From: Romanomermis culicivorax
Lineage: Eukaryota; Nematoda; Enoplea; Mermithida; Mermithidae
Assembly (NCBI GenBank): GCA_963922205.1
Contig: CAWUHX010000008.1
Span: 715,282 to 779,281 of the forward strand
DNA length: 64,000 nt
Direction of reading: 5' to 3'
The position numbers and the translations under genes are program-made. A model generated the notes under the pieces. The model did no database searches. It saw nothing but the letters and a program-made list of their open reading frames with translations, and was not told the DNA's origin. Each line of letters starts with the position of its first letter. Position 1 is the stretch's first letter. Of this stretch, positions 1-9,472 are shown piece after piece.

Positions 1-3000
1 AGTGATCGGATAGTTGCGTTCTGCGGGTTTCAATGTGCGGCTCCCAAAAGCAATGGGGCGATCCTGACGGTTACTATCGAGTTGACTGAGAATGGCACCA
101 ATTCCGAGTTTTGAGGCGTCAGTTTGCAGAATAAACGGTTTTGTGAAGTCGGGGTGCTGCAGTATTGGGGCATGAATGAGTAATTCTTTTAGCTTAGTGA
201 ATGCATTTTGCTGTTCAGGGCCCCAGGAAAATTCTGAGTTCTTTTTGAGTAGCAATGTGAGTGGGCTAGAAACTTGAGAGCAATTTGGGATGAATCTGCG
301 ATAATATGAGGGTAGGCCAAGGAATGACTTAACTTCTTTTGAGCTTTTGGGTGTGGGTATGTCATAAATGGCCTGTACCCTGTGGGGATCTGGTGAAATG
401 CCTTGCTGGGAAATGACGTGGCCTAAGTATTGGACTTGGGGCTGACAGAATTTGCATTTTTGTATGTTTAGCTTAAGGCCTGCTTGTGAGAATCGGGCAA
501 GAATAGTGTCTAAACGTTCCAGCATTTGGGCATGGGAGTCTGCGAATACCAAAACATCGTCGAGATACACAAGGCATGTGTTCCATTGCAGACCCGAAAG
601 AATAACATCCATTAACCTTTGGAATGTGGCTGGGGCATTGGTGAGTCCAAAAGGGAGGTAATTGAACTGAAACTGGCCGGCTGAGCAATTAAAGGCCGTT
701 TTTTCTCTGTCTGCTTGTGCTATGGGAATGGAATAGTATGCATTGGATTGGTCAAGGGACGTAAAATATTTCATTCCACGGAGGGTGTCTAGAATTTCGT
801 CTATCCCGGGCAAGGGGTAGGTATCTTTTTTTGTGACTTTGTTGAGGCCTCTAAAATCAATGCATAAACGATGGCCTCCATCTTTTTTTGGAACTAAAAC
901 TGTGTTTGTACACCATGGAGAATTGCTTTGGCTTATGACACCTGCTGCTGCGAGTTGCTCAACTTCTGCTTGTATGATTTGCTTTTCTTTTGGGGAAGTC
1001 TGATAAAGTTGTCTACGTACGGGTTGGGAGCCATTGGTGTCAATTGTATGTGAAACGAGGGTGGTTCTGCCTACCTCCATTTGGGATTTAGCATATAATG
1101 TAGGGTACTTCGATAGGGCGCGTAGGAGTTGCGTTTTTTCTGCTTCTGTGAGGTCACTGGAGGTTAAATTAACATTTTCTTTTAACCATGTGAATGTATC
1201 AAAACGGTTGGGCTGGTTTTGCGTGGAAGGGGTTACGTTAGCGGGAGTATTTTGTTTCGGGATGTAACAAGAGACTGTGCCAATGCATGTTCCAGGGTAA
1301 AGAATTTGAGCTGTTTCTTGTGTGTTTAGGACCGATATGCGTATGCGACTGTTTTGATTCTCAGATATACAAGCTGCGAAATGGACTTTGGGATTCTGTT
1401 TGGGTTTTGGGGTGAATTCAAGCTGTTTGACCTGTAAGTACGATTTGGGCAAGGGGACAGTAAATTCGGTTACTGTACGGGGTGGTAATTCTAATTTCTC
1501 CTCTAGATAAGTTCCACCACGGGTCGAAAGAGGGCTATATTCTAGGCCATCACAAGGTAGTATAACATTGCCAAATTTGACCTGTGATTTTTGATTGTTG
1601 ATAGTGTATTCTGAAAATCGACTGAGAAAGTTTTTGCCTAGAAGGATGTCTGCTGTGCAATCTTTTTGGACATGGACCATGATTGTTTCCTGGATTGTTT
1701 GGGCTGTCACTGTGACAAAAGTGGTTCCTACAAAGTGAATCGGGAGATTGTTTGCTGCTTTTGCTTGGACTAGTGGGGGTTTCATGTCTAACTGTAGGAT
1801 TTGAGCGATTCGGGAATCAATGAGTGAGTAAACTGCACCAGTGTCAATCATGCCTTTTGTAATTAATTTGCCGTTAAGTGTGATTGGGATATGAGGGGTA
1901 TGTTTCTCAGGTACGTTTTGGGGTGGCTTATTTGATGCAGATTGCTGAATTTGATTAATGAGTTCGATTGCAGGGGTTCGGGGGGTATCAATATCGACAA
2001 GGATGTATTTCTGCTGCGTTTGTGCCCCATGACGATTAGCTAATTCTAAGAGAGCATGGCTGAATGATGGGGGAATGGTCTCATGTAAATGTCTGTTGTT
2101 TGATGGTATTTTGTATGCATGTTCATTTGTGGCATGATGCTTTGGAGAGGGGAAATATTTTCGAAGAACGAGAAACGAATAAAAGACGCCTGCAATAACT
2201 ACAGTAATAACGGCGAGATTGATAATGATTTGCAGGGGCCCTTTGAGTAAATTGTTTAATCCATCTGTGAGACTTTGGGTGGTACCGGTTATTACATGTT
2301 CTATGCCTTGACCAGCACCAGAGAGTGTATTTCCGAGTGCTTGACCAGTGCCTGAGATCATGTTGTAAACTGTATCGGAGTTGAGAGACATTTGGGCAGT
2401 GTAATTGACGAGTTTTTGGACAACATTTTCGAGTGCGTGAGTTTTGTAAATGTATTGTTTCAAAAAGAGTAAGTTGGTTGAAATGGTTGCAAGTTGATCA
2501 TGAAAAATGGTGGGTGTATTAAAATGGAAAAGGGAGAAATTTTGGTTCCAGACGATTTCTAAAGGTAAATTTGTGACATGCGGGGATCCTGTTTCACTGA
2601 CCCATCTATTATTCTGTTTGTAAAGGGCTACATGCATGTGATAGCAGTCAACGGTTTGTGAAAAAGGGGTCAAATGGTTGCCTCCTGGGTTTGAAAACAT
2701 GAGTTCCGTTCCTACGAGAATGGGTAAAAGTTTGTAGCATGTTTGGTTGATTTTATGGTTGTAGAAGACTTTGGATGCGTTTACCTGCTTGCAGGGCCAG
2801 ACTGTGAGGGCTTCTCCTGTAAATTCTGCTATGATGTCGGTTCTTTGTAGGAATGCACGCGCTCCAAGGGTTGCATCAAGACGTAAAATTTGCCATACGA
2901 GATCAAGGTGACGCTGTGCCTGTCTGCATAATTCACTCCATACGTTTTTGAAATTTTGAATTTCGAATTCCTGTATTTTGTCTGCTGGATAGTTTAGTTT

Positions 3001-5622
3001 TGCATTAATGGGTTCAAAATCATCAAAATCGTATAATGTAGTATGAGTTTCGTTGGTTTTTGGGGTTAAAAATGCGTTACGATGTGGGGTGCTTTTGTCT
3101 AATTGTACAATAATGCCTTGTTCGGTTAGAATGCTATCTTGGATTTCTGGGCAATTGGGGTTCGAAAAAACTGTATTTTTAACCGAGAATGCACCTTGTA
3201 GTTCTTCTATTATCATGTGTGTTTGCGTGAGTTTGATGGGATGTGTATTTTTGTATTCGAAAGGGCATAAGTTTTCAAATGCTGTTTCATTCCAGATAAT
3301 GGATCCGTCGGCTGTGACACAATGACCTGATGTCGGTTTGCATGACCCTAGGTCACCTAATGTACCTGTCATAGATTTGCCATTCCAAGATGCTATTTGT
3401 CCTATTTCTATGATGACGTTAGTGACCGAGGTACAATGGTCTGTACAACACCATGTGTATTCTACGCTTAGGGGGTTATTTGTTGACCAAAATCCTGGTT
3501 GGGTTTCGTATAATTTTTGACCGTTGTGTTCTTTGTCTATAACGATTGCCTTACAAACATGTGGGGTTAGATTTTGCATTTCGGTTTGGTCGAAGACAAT
3601 ACCTTTTGATCCAAAAAATCCTGTATTAGTACAAATTTTGCGTTTGCGAACACTGCATTTGTATGCGTCTGTAATGTGGGGCTTAGTGGAGGGGATATAG
3701 ATTTTTCCGAATGTTTGTACGGGTTTGTCTACTGTGGAAGGGGGCATGCATGATACAAGTTTTGGTATGCTGACTGAGTGACCACTCAATGAAGTTCCAC
3801 ACATCTGAAATTGGGCACTACACGATGTGGGGATTATTATACAAAGAAAAATACAAAACATCGGCCAATAGAATGTTTTAGTGGAGGCGGCGGGGCACTG
3901 TATGTTTTCGTTGTGGCCGATTTGGTGTTGGGGCTTTTGGTGTTGTCGTTTTGCGGTTTTGCGCTGGGGGGGTGGCCGGTTTGCAATCTGAACCTTCTGT
4001 AAAACTTTAGAAGTTGAGTTATGGGATGGGGTTTGGACTTGCTTACTTATGGGGGTCGGTAGAAGTGTTTGGCGGGGGCGGAATTGGTAGGGTTCGGGGG
4101 TCAGGCCGTGGAGAAGGGATAACAAGTTGCGGCCTGTTTTCGACGGCGTTTCGGGGGCGGTGGGCGGCGTTGTGTCTTGCTTTCGGGGGATTTTGTAGCC
4201 TACGGGGATGGTGGGCGGCGATTTTTCGATTTTTGCGGCTTCAGGCGTGGGGGGTGGTGACATGGCGCACCAATCGGATACGTCCAGATCAAGGACGTAT
4301 TCGTCACTACGGCGGTGGGTGTTGGGCATGATAGTTCCTAAAGTAGTCTGAGGGCCGTTAGTTATGGCGGGTAATTTTGAGTAAAATGCGGGGTCGTCAA
4401 TGTCCATGAGGGGTTGGGGTTGCCTGTACTCAATGCAATTTTGAATATTACGACTCTGCTGATTTGGGCAATACCTGCTTGTATGACCTCTCTGCTTGCA
4501 TATAAAACATTGAAAATTGGAGTAGGGTTTTGAAGGGCAGTTATCTGATCTATGTCCTGTTTGGGAGCAGTGGATGCCTGGGCTTTTACAATTACGTGTA
4601 CTGTGATTATTACGGAAACAGATTTCACATGATTTTCGGGTGCCTACTGATTTACAGTTATGAGCTACGTGTCCAATTTGTCCACACTGGAAGCATGTGG
4701 GTTGCCTGGGGGTGGTATTGTTCCTGTAAGCATTATTCCTGCTGAAAGTATTGTTACTGAAATTGTTGTAGCTACTCTGTTGTGGGGGTTGAGGTTTTTG
4801 TTTGATCTGCAACTGTAAATCTTTTACTTGTTGTTCTAACTGATGCAAAAGATCCTGTTGGTCTGTATTTTTGGTTAGGGAAAAGATGGGTTCGGGTTTT
4901 GGGGGTATGAAAGGAAGGACATTAGATTTTAACTCGTTTCTAAGGATTTGCTGTTCAATGTAAGCTGCTTCGTCTGACATTTCTTTTAGGGTTGTGAACC
5001 TTCTATACTTAATTGCTTCCCTGATTTCGTTTTGCATGCCTTCTACAAAGAAGGGTTTTATGATCATTTCTCGTGCGTCTGTGTTAAAGTTAGGGTAGGC
5101 GAGGGTTGCGAGATGTTCTAGATCAAATAAGAATTCCGTTACTGTTTCTGAACGCTTTTGTTTTCTTTCGCCTAAGAATTGTTGATGTAGCTCATTATCT
5201 CTATTGTTTGGGAAAAATGCCTGTAATGCGACTTTATACTGCTCGTATGTGTGGGGAGGGTTTTCGGAATTTGCTAAACTTTTGAATTTTGCTAACGCGG
5301 CTCCTCCTAAATGAATTTCTAAACATGCCAACTTTAACTGTACGTCTGTATCTTTCATGCCTTGGAGTGCCATGAATTGTTCTAATCTTTTGTTCCATTC
5401 ACCAAAATGTTGGGTCACGCCGCCCGTGAATACTGTAGGTTTCGCGTAGAAATTATTTGCCATGTTATTAGGAATGTTTGCTGTTCTTAGATCGTCTATT
5501 AGGGTAGGGTTTACTGTATTCTGATTCAATTGTGTGCGTAGGGTACGAAAATGTTCTGAAAACAAATCGTTTATCTGTTCTCTAACGATTTCTCCTAAAT
5601 GATCTTGCGTTTGGTGGGTCAT
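1..5622 (-). CDS. Gag-Env-Pro-Pol polyprotein of element A, partial (3' end outside window)
   Basis: A single frame is open from the ATG at 5622 to base 1 (1874 codons); I checked each codon for stops. The Gag capsid-like region is about residues 1-300. CX2CX4HX4C zinc knuckles start at residue 310, with at least three canonical copies up to about 400. A hydrophobic signal-like segment (about 585-605) opens a cysteine-rich ectodomain that shares CTNTGFFGS with element B and ends in a membrane helix (about 1130-1154). One retropepsin motif IDTGAVYSL lies near 1259. RT has YLDDVLVF at about 1686 (DNA 547-567) and RNase H starts at QTDAS near 1833. The frame is also open upstream of the ATG to about 5950 but without a Met. 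The start matches the N-terminus of Gag in B. The glycoprotein lies before the protease, unlike in retroviruses. Confidence 0.88.
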   Translation of the reverse strand, partial: MTHQTQDHLGEIVREQINDLFSEHFRTLRTQLNQNTVNPTLIDDLRTANIPNNMANNFYAKPTVFTGGVTQHFGEWNKRLEQFMALQGMKDTDVQLKLACLEIHLGGAALAKFKSLANSENPPHTYEQYKVALQAFFPNNRDNELHQQFLGERKQKRSETVTEFLFDLEHLATLAYPNFNTDAREMIIKPFFVEGMQNEIREAIKYRRFTTLKEMSDEAAYIEQQILRNELKSNVLPFIPPKPEPIFSLTKNTDQQDLLHQLEQQVKDLQLQIKQKPQPPQQSSYNNFSNNTFSRNNAYRNNTTPRQPTCFQCGQIGHVAHNCKSVGTRKSCEICFRNNHSTRNCKSPGIHCSQTGHRSDNCPSKPYSNFQCFICKQRGHTSRYCPNQQSRNIQNCIEYRQPQPLMDIDDPAFYSKLPAITNGPQTTLGTIMPNTHRRSDEYVLDLDVSDWCAMSPPPTPEAAKIEKSPPTIPVGYKIPRKQDTTPPTAPETPSKTGRNLLSLLHGLTPEPYQFRPRQTLLPTPISKQVQTPSHNSTSKVLQKVQIANRPPPQRKTAKRQHQKPQHQIGHNENIQCPAASTKTFYWPMFCIFLCIIIPTSCSAQFQMCGTSLSGHSVSIPKLVSCMPPSTVDKPVQTFGKIYIPSTKPHITDAYKCSVRKRKICTNTGFFGSKGIVFDQTEMQNLTPHVCKAIVIDKEHNGQKLYETQPGFWSTNNPLSVEYTWCCTDHCTSVTNVIIEIGQIASWNGKSMTGTLGDLGSCKPTSGHCVTADGSIIWNETAFENLCPFEYKNTHPIKLTQTHMIIEELQGAFSVKNTVFSNPNCPEIQDSILTEQGIIVQLDKSTPHRNAFLTPKTNETHTTLYDFDDFEPINAKLNYPADKIQEFEIQNFKNVWSELCRQAQRHLDLVWQILRLDATLGARAFLQRTDIIAEFTGEALTVWPCKQVNASKVFYNHKINQTCYKLLPILVGTELMFSNPGGNHLTPFSQTVDCYHMHVALYKQNNRWVSETGSPHVTNLPLEIVWNQNFSLFHFNTPTIFHDQLATISTNLLFLKQYIYKTHALENVVQKLVNYTAQMSLNSDTVYNMISGTGQALGNTLSGAGQGIEHVITGTTQSLTDGLNNLLKGPLQIIINLAVITVVIAGVFYSFLVLRKYFPSPKHHATNEHAYKIPSNNRHLHETIPPSFSHALLELANRHGAQTQQKYILVDIDTPRTPAIELINQIQQSASNKPPQNVPEKHTPHIPITLNGKLITKGMIDTGAVYSLIDSRIAQILQLDMKPPLVQAKAANNLPIHFVGTTFVTVTAQTIQETIMVHVQKDCTADILLGKNFLSRFSEYTINNQKSQVKFGNVILPCDGLEYSPLSTRGGTYLEEKLELPPRTVTEFTVPLPKSYLQVKQLEFTPKPKQNPKVHFAACISENQNSRIRISVLNTQETAQILYPGTCIGTVSCYIPKQNTPANVTPSTQNQPNRFDTFTWLKENVNLTSSDLTEAEKTQLLRALSKYPTLYAKSQMEVGRTTLVSHTIDTNGSQPVRRQLYQTSPKEKQIIQAEVEQLAAAGVISQSNSPWCTNTVLVPKKDGGHRLCIDFRGLNKVTKKDTYPLPGIDEILDTLRGMKYFTSLDQSNAYYSIPIAQADREKTAFNCSAGQFQFNYLPFGLTNAPATFQRLMDVILSGLQWNTCLVYLDDVLVFADSHAQMLERLDTILARFSQAGLKLNIQKCKFCQPQVQYLGHVISQQGISPDPHRVQAIYDIPTPKSSKEVKSFLGLPSYYRRFIPNCSQVSSPLTLLLKKNSEFSWGPEQQNAFTKLKELLIHAPILQHPDFTKPFILQTDASKLGIGAILSQLDSNRQDRPIAFGSRTLKPAERNYPIT

Positions 5623-5842
5623 TCTTGGTTTACGATGGGATTTCTGCTTAAATGCTTCAATTTTTGCTTCACGCTGTATTCGTTTAAATGTATCGCTTAA
5701 TGCTTCGTTGGAGGGGGTTTCCAGTTTGCTTAATACGAATACCGTCTTACTGTAGGAAATGATTACTACTGTATTATCTAATGCTTCTAAATGCCCGGAT
5801 AAGAGTACACCTAATTGGGGGCAGGGAGTTCCACTGGTTAAT

Positions 5843-5860
5843 GTAACGGTACGGTCACCA
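5843..5860 (-). other. Candidate primer-binding site of element A
   Basis: TGGTGACCGTACCGTTAC on the minus strand begins five bases after the LTR end. The TGG start suits the CCA end of a tRNA. I could not name the tRNA. Confidence 0.35.
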
Positions 5861-5865
5861 AAATA

Positions 5866-6766
5866 TGTAACGACCAGATTTCTGTGAGGTACTTTACTTG
5901 GACCAATCGGTCGATACGGCGGGGTAAATAACGGGACGGGGGCGCGGGCGTACGATTACAAATAAAACAAGGGGGATCGACGGTCGCTTGAACGTCGACA
6001 ATAAACGCGCTTCGAATTAAAATACGGACGGGGGCCTCGGTTTAAGTGCTTTCGAATAGTCGGCCGCTTGCAAATGTATAAAAAGACGGGGCGAGCGCGG
6101 AAGTCAAAAGGGAAAAACGACAAGAATAAGAATCAGAATCATCAAAATCACGCTTTGCTTCTTCTTTTATACGGCGATTTTGGCCACTCCCTGGATGCTG
6201 CGGGAGGTCGAGCTTCTGTCCATCTTCTTCCGCCAATCGTCGTTTCCGGCTACGCTTTTTATGCTTTCTTAGTTACGCCTCTCTAACGCTTTTCTGGTAC
6301 CGTATGCTTTCTGTGCTTTACCTGCTTTCTACGGTGGGCTTGGCCACACCTTTGTGCTTCTGTGCATGCTTCCTGTATCGGTTTCTCTGTATACACATGT
6401 TTTGTGGGGCCGCCGCTACTGTTACACTTGAGACTACTGTACGGCGGGGCTTCTACGTATTTTACTGTGTGCAGGTGTTGTTTACGATTTTTACGGGGGA
6501 TTACGGTAGCTGTGGAATATGTAGTTTAGTGTAGGTTCTAGGGGAACAGCTGCCGTTTGTGCGAATTAATTAGGGCATCTTAATTTGGCTACCGGGGTGT
6601 GAACGGATCAAAATAAAGTACTTCACGTAATTTTGTAGGAATGTTTGGGTGTGAATCCCAGACATCCTTGAGACGATAAAATGTGAAAATAAAATAATAT
6701 CTAATAAATGTCTATTACATACAGTATGCTACATATTTACAGTACTGCTTTAGCAGGTACATTACA
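5866..6766 (-). repeat. 5' LTR of element A (901 bp)
   Basis: On the element strand it starts TGTAATGTACCTGC at 6766 and ends CGTTACA at 5866, giving TGTAA/TTACA inverted ends. The high-coordinate half is nearly the same as the reverse complement of 63635-64000. The solo LTR at 45364-46254 has the same length, ends and motif order. The internal boundary is inferred from those ends and from the solo LTR. Confidence 0.75.
6164..6171 (-). promoter_or_regulatory. TATA box of the A-type LTR
   Basis: TATAAAAG on the minus strand inside the LTR. The same motif in the same setting occurs in the related solo LTR near 45650, which supports a core promoter. The transcription start itself is not visible. 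Confidence 0.45.
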
Positions 6767-6875
6767 GGAATAAAATAAACGAAAACATGAATAAGTAGTA
6801 AACGAAACATGAAAAAATAAAGTGTCAACATGATTTGGATCACGTGACGTTGGGGAAATTGAGCGGCACGTGACA
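6767..6875 (-). repeat. Remnant of an R-type LTR interrupted by element A
   Basis: This matches the last ~110 bp (plus-strand sense) of the R LTRs, ending GCGGCACGTGACA just as they do at 8626, 23412 and 29595. The rest of this LTR should lie on the far side of element A, outside the window. The A insertion is therefore younger than this LTR. Confidence 0.75.
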
Positions 6876-7171
6876 GTTCTATCAGCCATTCAGTAGTGAA
6901 ATCACAGATTGTGGCCGAAAAAATCCCAGGATTTTTTCACTTCTGAATTGTGCTTTAATAATAAATACGATGTATTTTATATGATTTTTGCCCTCTGCAT
7001 GTCAAAAAGAGAAATTCAGCGTTTTTCTACAGTATTAAGTTTTTCATTATAGATGAAAACTACGTATTGAACAGAACTTACTTTTTTTGGTTTTCGCTGT
7101 ATATAGGAAATCATACTTTCGAAAAATCTAATTTCTAAGCCCTCTTTGTTTTCCACAGCTGTGTCGAGGCT
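6876..7171. other. Unique spacer between two R-type LTRs
   Basis: AT-rich DNA between the interrupted R LTR remnant and the 3' LTR of element B. I see no gene or clear repeat in it. Confidence 0.5.
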
Positions 7172-8626
7172 GTCACATTTTACGCCATGTCACGTGTATG
7201 ACATGTTGATCTTGGGAGAGCTGGGGAGGTTTGGGTATCTCATCAGGTGATACCGTGTTTTAGACGTCACATTGATGGTGAACCATATCAGATTGATCCT
7301 ATTACAGTGAGTAATAGGCTGTGACTCCTGATGGATACTGGCATTTTCCCCAGGCTTCCCAAGTTGGCGTTGGGGCCTAACCTGGCAAATGGTGGCTATA
7401 GAGAGGTCTATAGTTGGTTCTCTGGAGTTGTCCTTGGGGTCTTGCTGTAGGGTAATGGACAATGCTGCCAGGCTAGGTGCGACAATCCCCGAGTCCTACT
7501 CAGTGAGAGTGGGGACAGGGTCACCCGTAAAATGACCTAAATTATGGGACCCGATTATGAACCAGACAGCCCCTTGTAGCCCGAACCTGAGAGGTGGAGG
7601 CCCTACTTATCTGTGGAAACCTTGGGAAACCGACTTAGGAAGGATTTCCCAACAAATAACCCACAAATAACAATAATCCCCTGAGAAGACTCACCTAGTC
7701 CTGTTTCTCAAGCGATTACGACGCAACGGGCGGCAAGTCCCTGGATGCTTTCGGTCTTCTGGCACTGGGAGCGGGGGATACGATCCTCAAACGTCCTAGG
7801 CCGCGAACGGCGGCGAGCGGCGGCGAGCGGGAGGGAGCGGAAGCGAGCGGGAGGCGAAACTCCAACGTTTAATTCACGAACCGGGGCGGTCGGACACCTG
7901 GCACTGATGGGCAGCGGGGTACTGTAGGCGGTGAGCGGTGGACGCAGTAAGTAACGCAAAAATATGCAAATTTATTTAGAATAATAGGCAGCGGACGCAG
8001 TCGAGTATATAAAAATATGTAAATTAAGAAGGGCGGCGGACGCGAAGTGACAACTGGACGAAAGCTTGGTGAACCCAAGAATGAGTGAAAAACTAAAGAA
8101 ACATGTCCTTTTAAGGACATGTTTGGCTACAGCTGCAGCTTGGGCGGAGTTTCTCGGCGCTCAAGCTAACTTCTGCAGCTAGACGCGATGCAGAAGATGC
8201 CTATGAGCACATAGACATTTTTTCATTTACATGCGTTTAGCACTGAGGCCGGCTGCAGTGCCTATGCTAAGCATATGAACGTCTTTAGCTAAAACTTCTT
8301 AGCTAGTCGTTTTGCGTAACAAAAACGACGCTAATTTTTGATGATAAGAGGTGCGTGAGCGCACCAAAAATAGCTATGTGCTCGTGGAGCACGACTGGCG
8401 GAAGTTTTTAGCTAAAGGGCCTACTGTAGCCCGCGTTTGTAAAGAAATAAAAATACAACAAAACGAAACATAGAAATGCATAAAAAATATAAAAACGAAC
8501 GCAAAATGCATGGGTAAAAATGAAATAAACAAAAGCATGATCGAGTAATAAACGAAACATGAAAGATAACAAAATGTCGGCATGATCGGAATCACGTGAC
8601 GTTGGAGAATTGAGCGGCACGTGACA
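7172..8626 (-). repeat. 3' LTR of element B (R family, 1455 bp)
   Basis: TGTCAC...GTGACA ends. It is nearly identical along its length to 21957-23412. It contains the same hairpin cluster (about 8099-8415) and the same splice-donor motif as the 5' LTR. Confidence 0.92.
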
Positions 8627-9145
8627 CGGCGGTCCTTCGAAAAAGGGCATCCTCGTCCTTGCAGTGGTCAGTAGTGAGGTTTTATACGGCGTGTCCGTGG
8701 TCGTAGGTCATTCCAAGGTGTGACGGCGAGAGTGGTCGAATAGGTCCGTTGGGTTGTCGGTGGATGAAGCCTTCTTTGATCGTAATTCGTTCGGTGGTAT
8801 GGTGACCGGAGGTTGTTGATGCGTGAAGTTGCCGACATTGAATATCCTGTGCGACGGTCTGGAACACAGAAAAGAAAAATTTTCAGGGCAAGATGTAGGC
8901 TATCGCCGAGGATGCGCCCAGTGAGGTACAGATTGTCGGGCTATCGCAGAGGATGCACCCTGAGAGGTGTAGGCTATCGCGTGAGGATGCGCCTAAGGCG
9001 TGACGCTTAGGTTGCTGAACGCTCTCTTCTATCCGCTAAGATCCAGCATGGACAAGAGTGGATACTTCGTGAGGGGCACGGCGGTCCTTCGAAAAAGGAC
9101 GTCCTCGTCCGTAAGCGGGGACAGTGAAGAGAGTTGCATCCTGAT
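8627..9145 (-). other. 3' untranslated region of element B with short repeats
   Basis: Lies between the end of the Pol frame (9146) and the LTR. A ~34-bp segment containing CCTTTTTCGAAGGACC-type sequence occurs at both ends (8627-8660 and about 9078-9112), one copy abutting the LTR. Between them, about 8888-9000, are diverged copies of a GGCTATCGC...GAGGATGC unit. Element C has the same layout. No convincing polypurine tract is seen next to the LTR. Confidence 0.6.
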
Positions 9146-9472
9146 TTACGGGTCGGGGACCTCTGCATCAAGATGTGGGTCAATCAGATTCGGTGTAAAG
9201 TCCTGGCTTATTGATTGATACAATAAGGGTGCCGAATCTGTTGCCTGTGAAGTGGGAGGTGTATCCTCTGCTTCACTCGGTTGTTCAGGGGACACGTAAA
9301 GTCGAAGCTGGTTGACATGTACGGTGTCTTCCTGATCCATCTCGAGACGAAGTGTGACATTGGGATATGCCACACTTGTTACAAGGTAGGGTCCATCGTA
9401 GATGGGCAGCAATTTAGGAGTGAGTCCACGTTTGCTGGAGGTGCGCAGTTTGAGCACCTGATCCCCTACTTT
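9146..9472 (-). pseudogene. Integrase C-terminal tail of element B beyond a premature stop
   Basis: Same frame as the main polyprotein, separated from it by the TAG at 9473-9475. In element C the aligned codon is TAC, so this is a point nonsense change. The tail has the small beta-barrel-like segment typical of gypsy integrases (LLPIYDGPYLV) and then an acidic, proline-rich end (EVPDP). Confidence 0.75.

Larger units (their letters stand above)
1..6766 (-). mobile_element. Element A: Cer1-like Ty3/gypsy retrotransposon, 5' part, cut by window edge
   Basis: A minus-strand LTR element whose 5' LTR (5866-6766), candidate primer site and first 1874 codons are in view; its 3' part lies before base 1. 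The coding order seen is Gag, zinc knuckles, envelope-like glycoprotein with C-terminal membrane helix, aspartic protease, RT and the start of RNase H. No stop codon or frameshift is present in the visible coding part, so this copy may be young. It lies inside an R-type LTR, of which 6767-6875 is the surviving right-hand piece. It is clearly related to B and C in protein order, but its DNA has diverged strongly from theirs. Confidence 0.88.
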
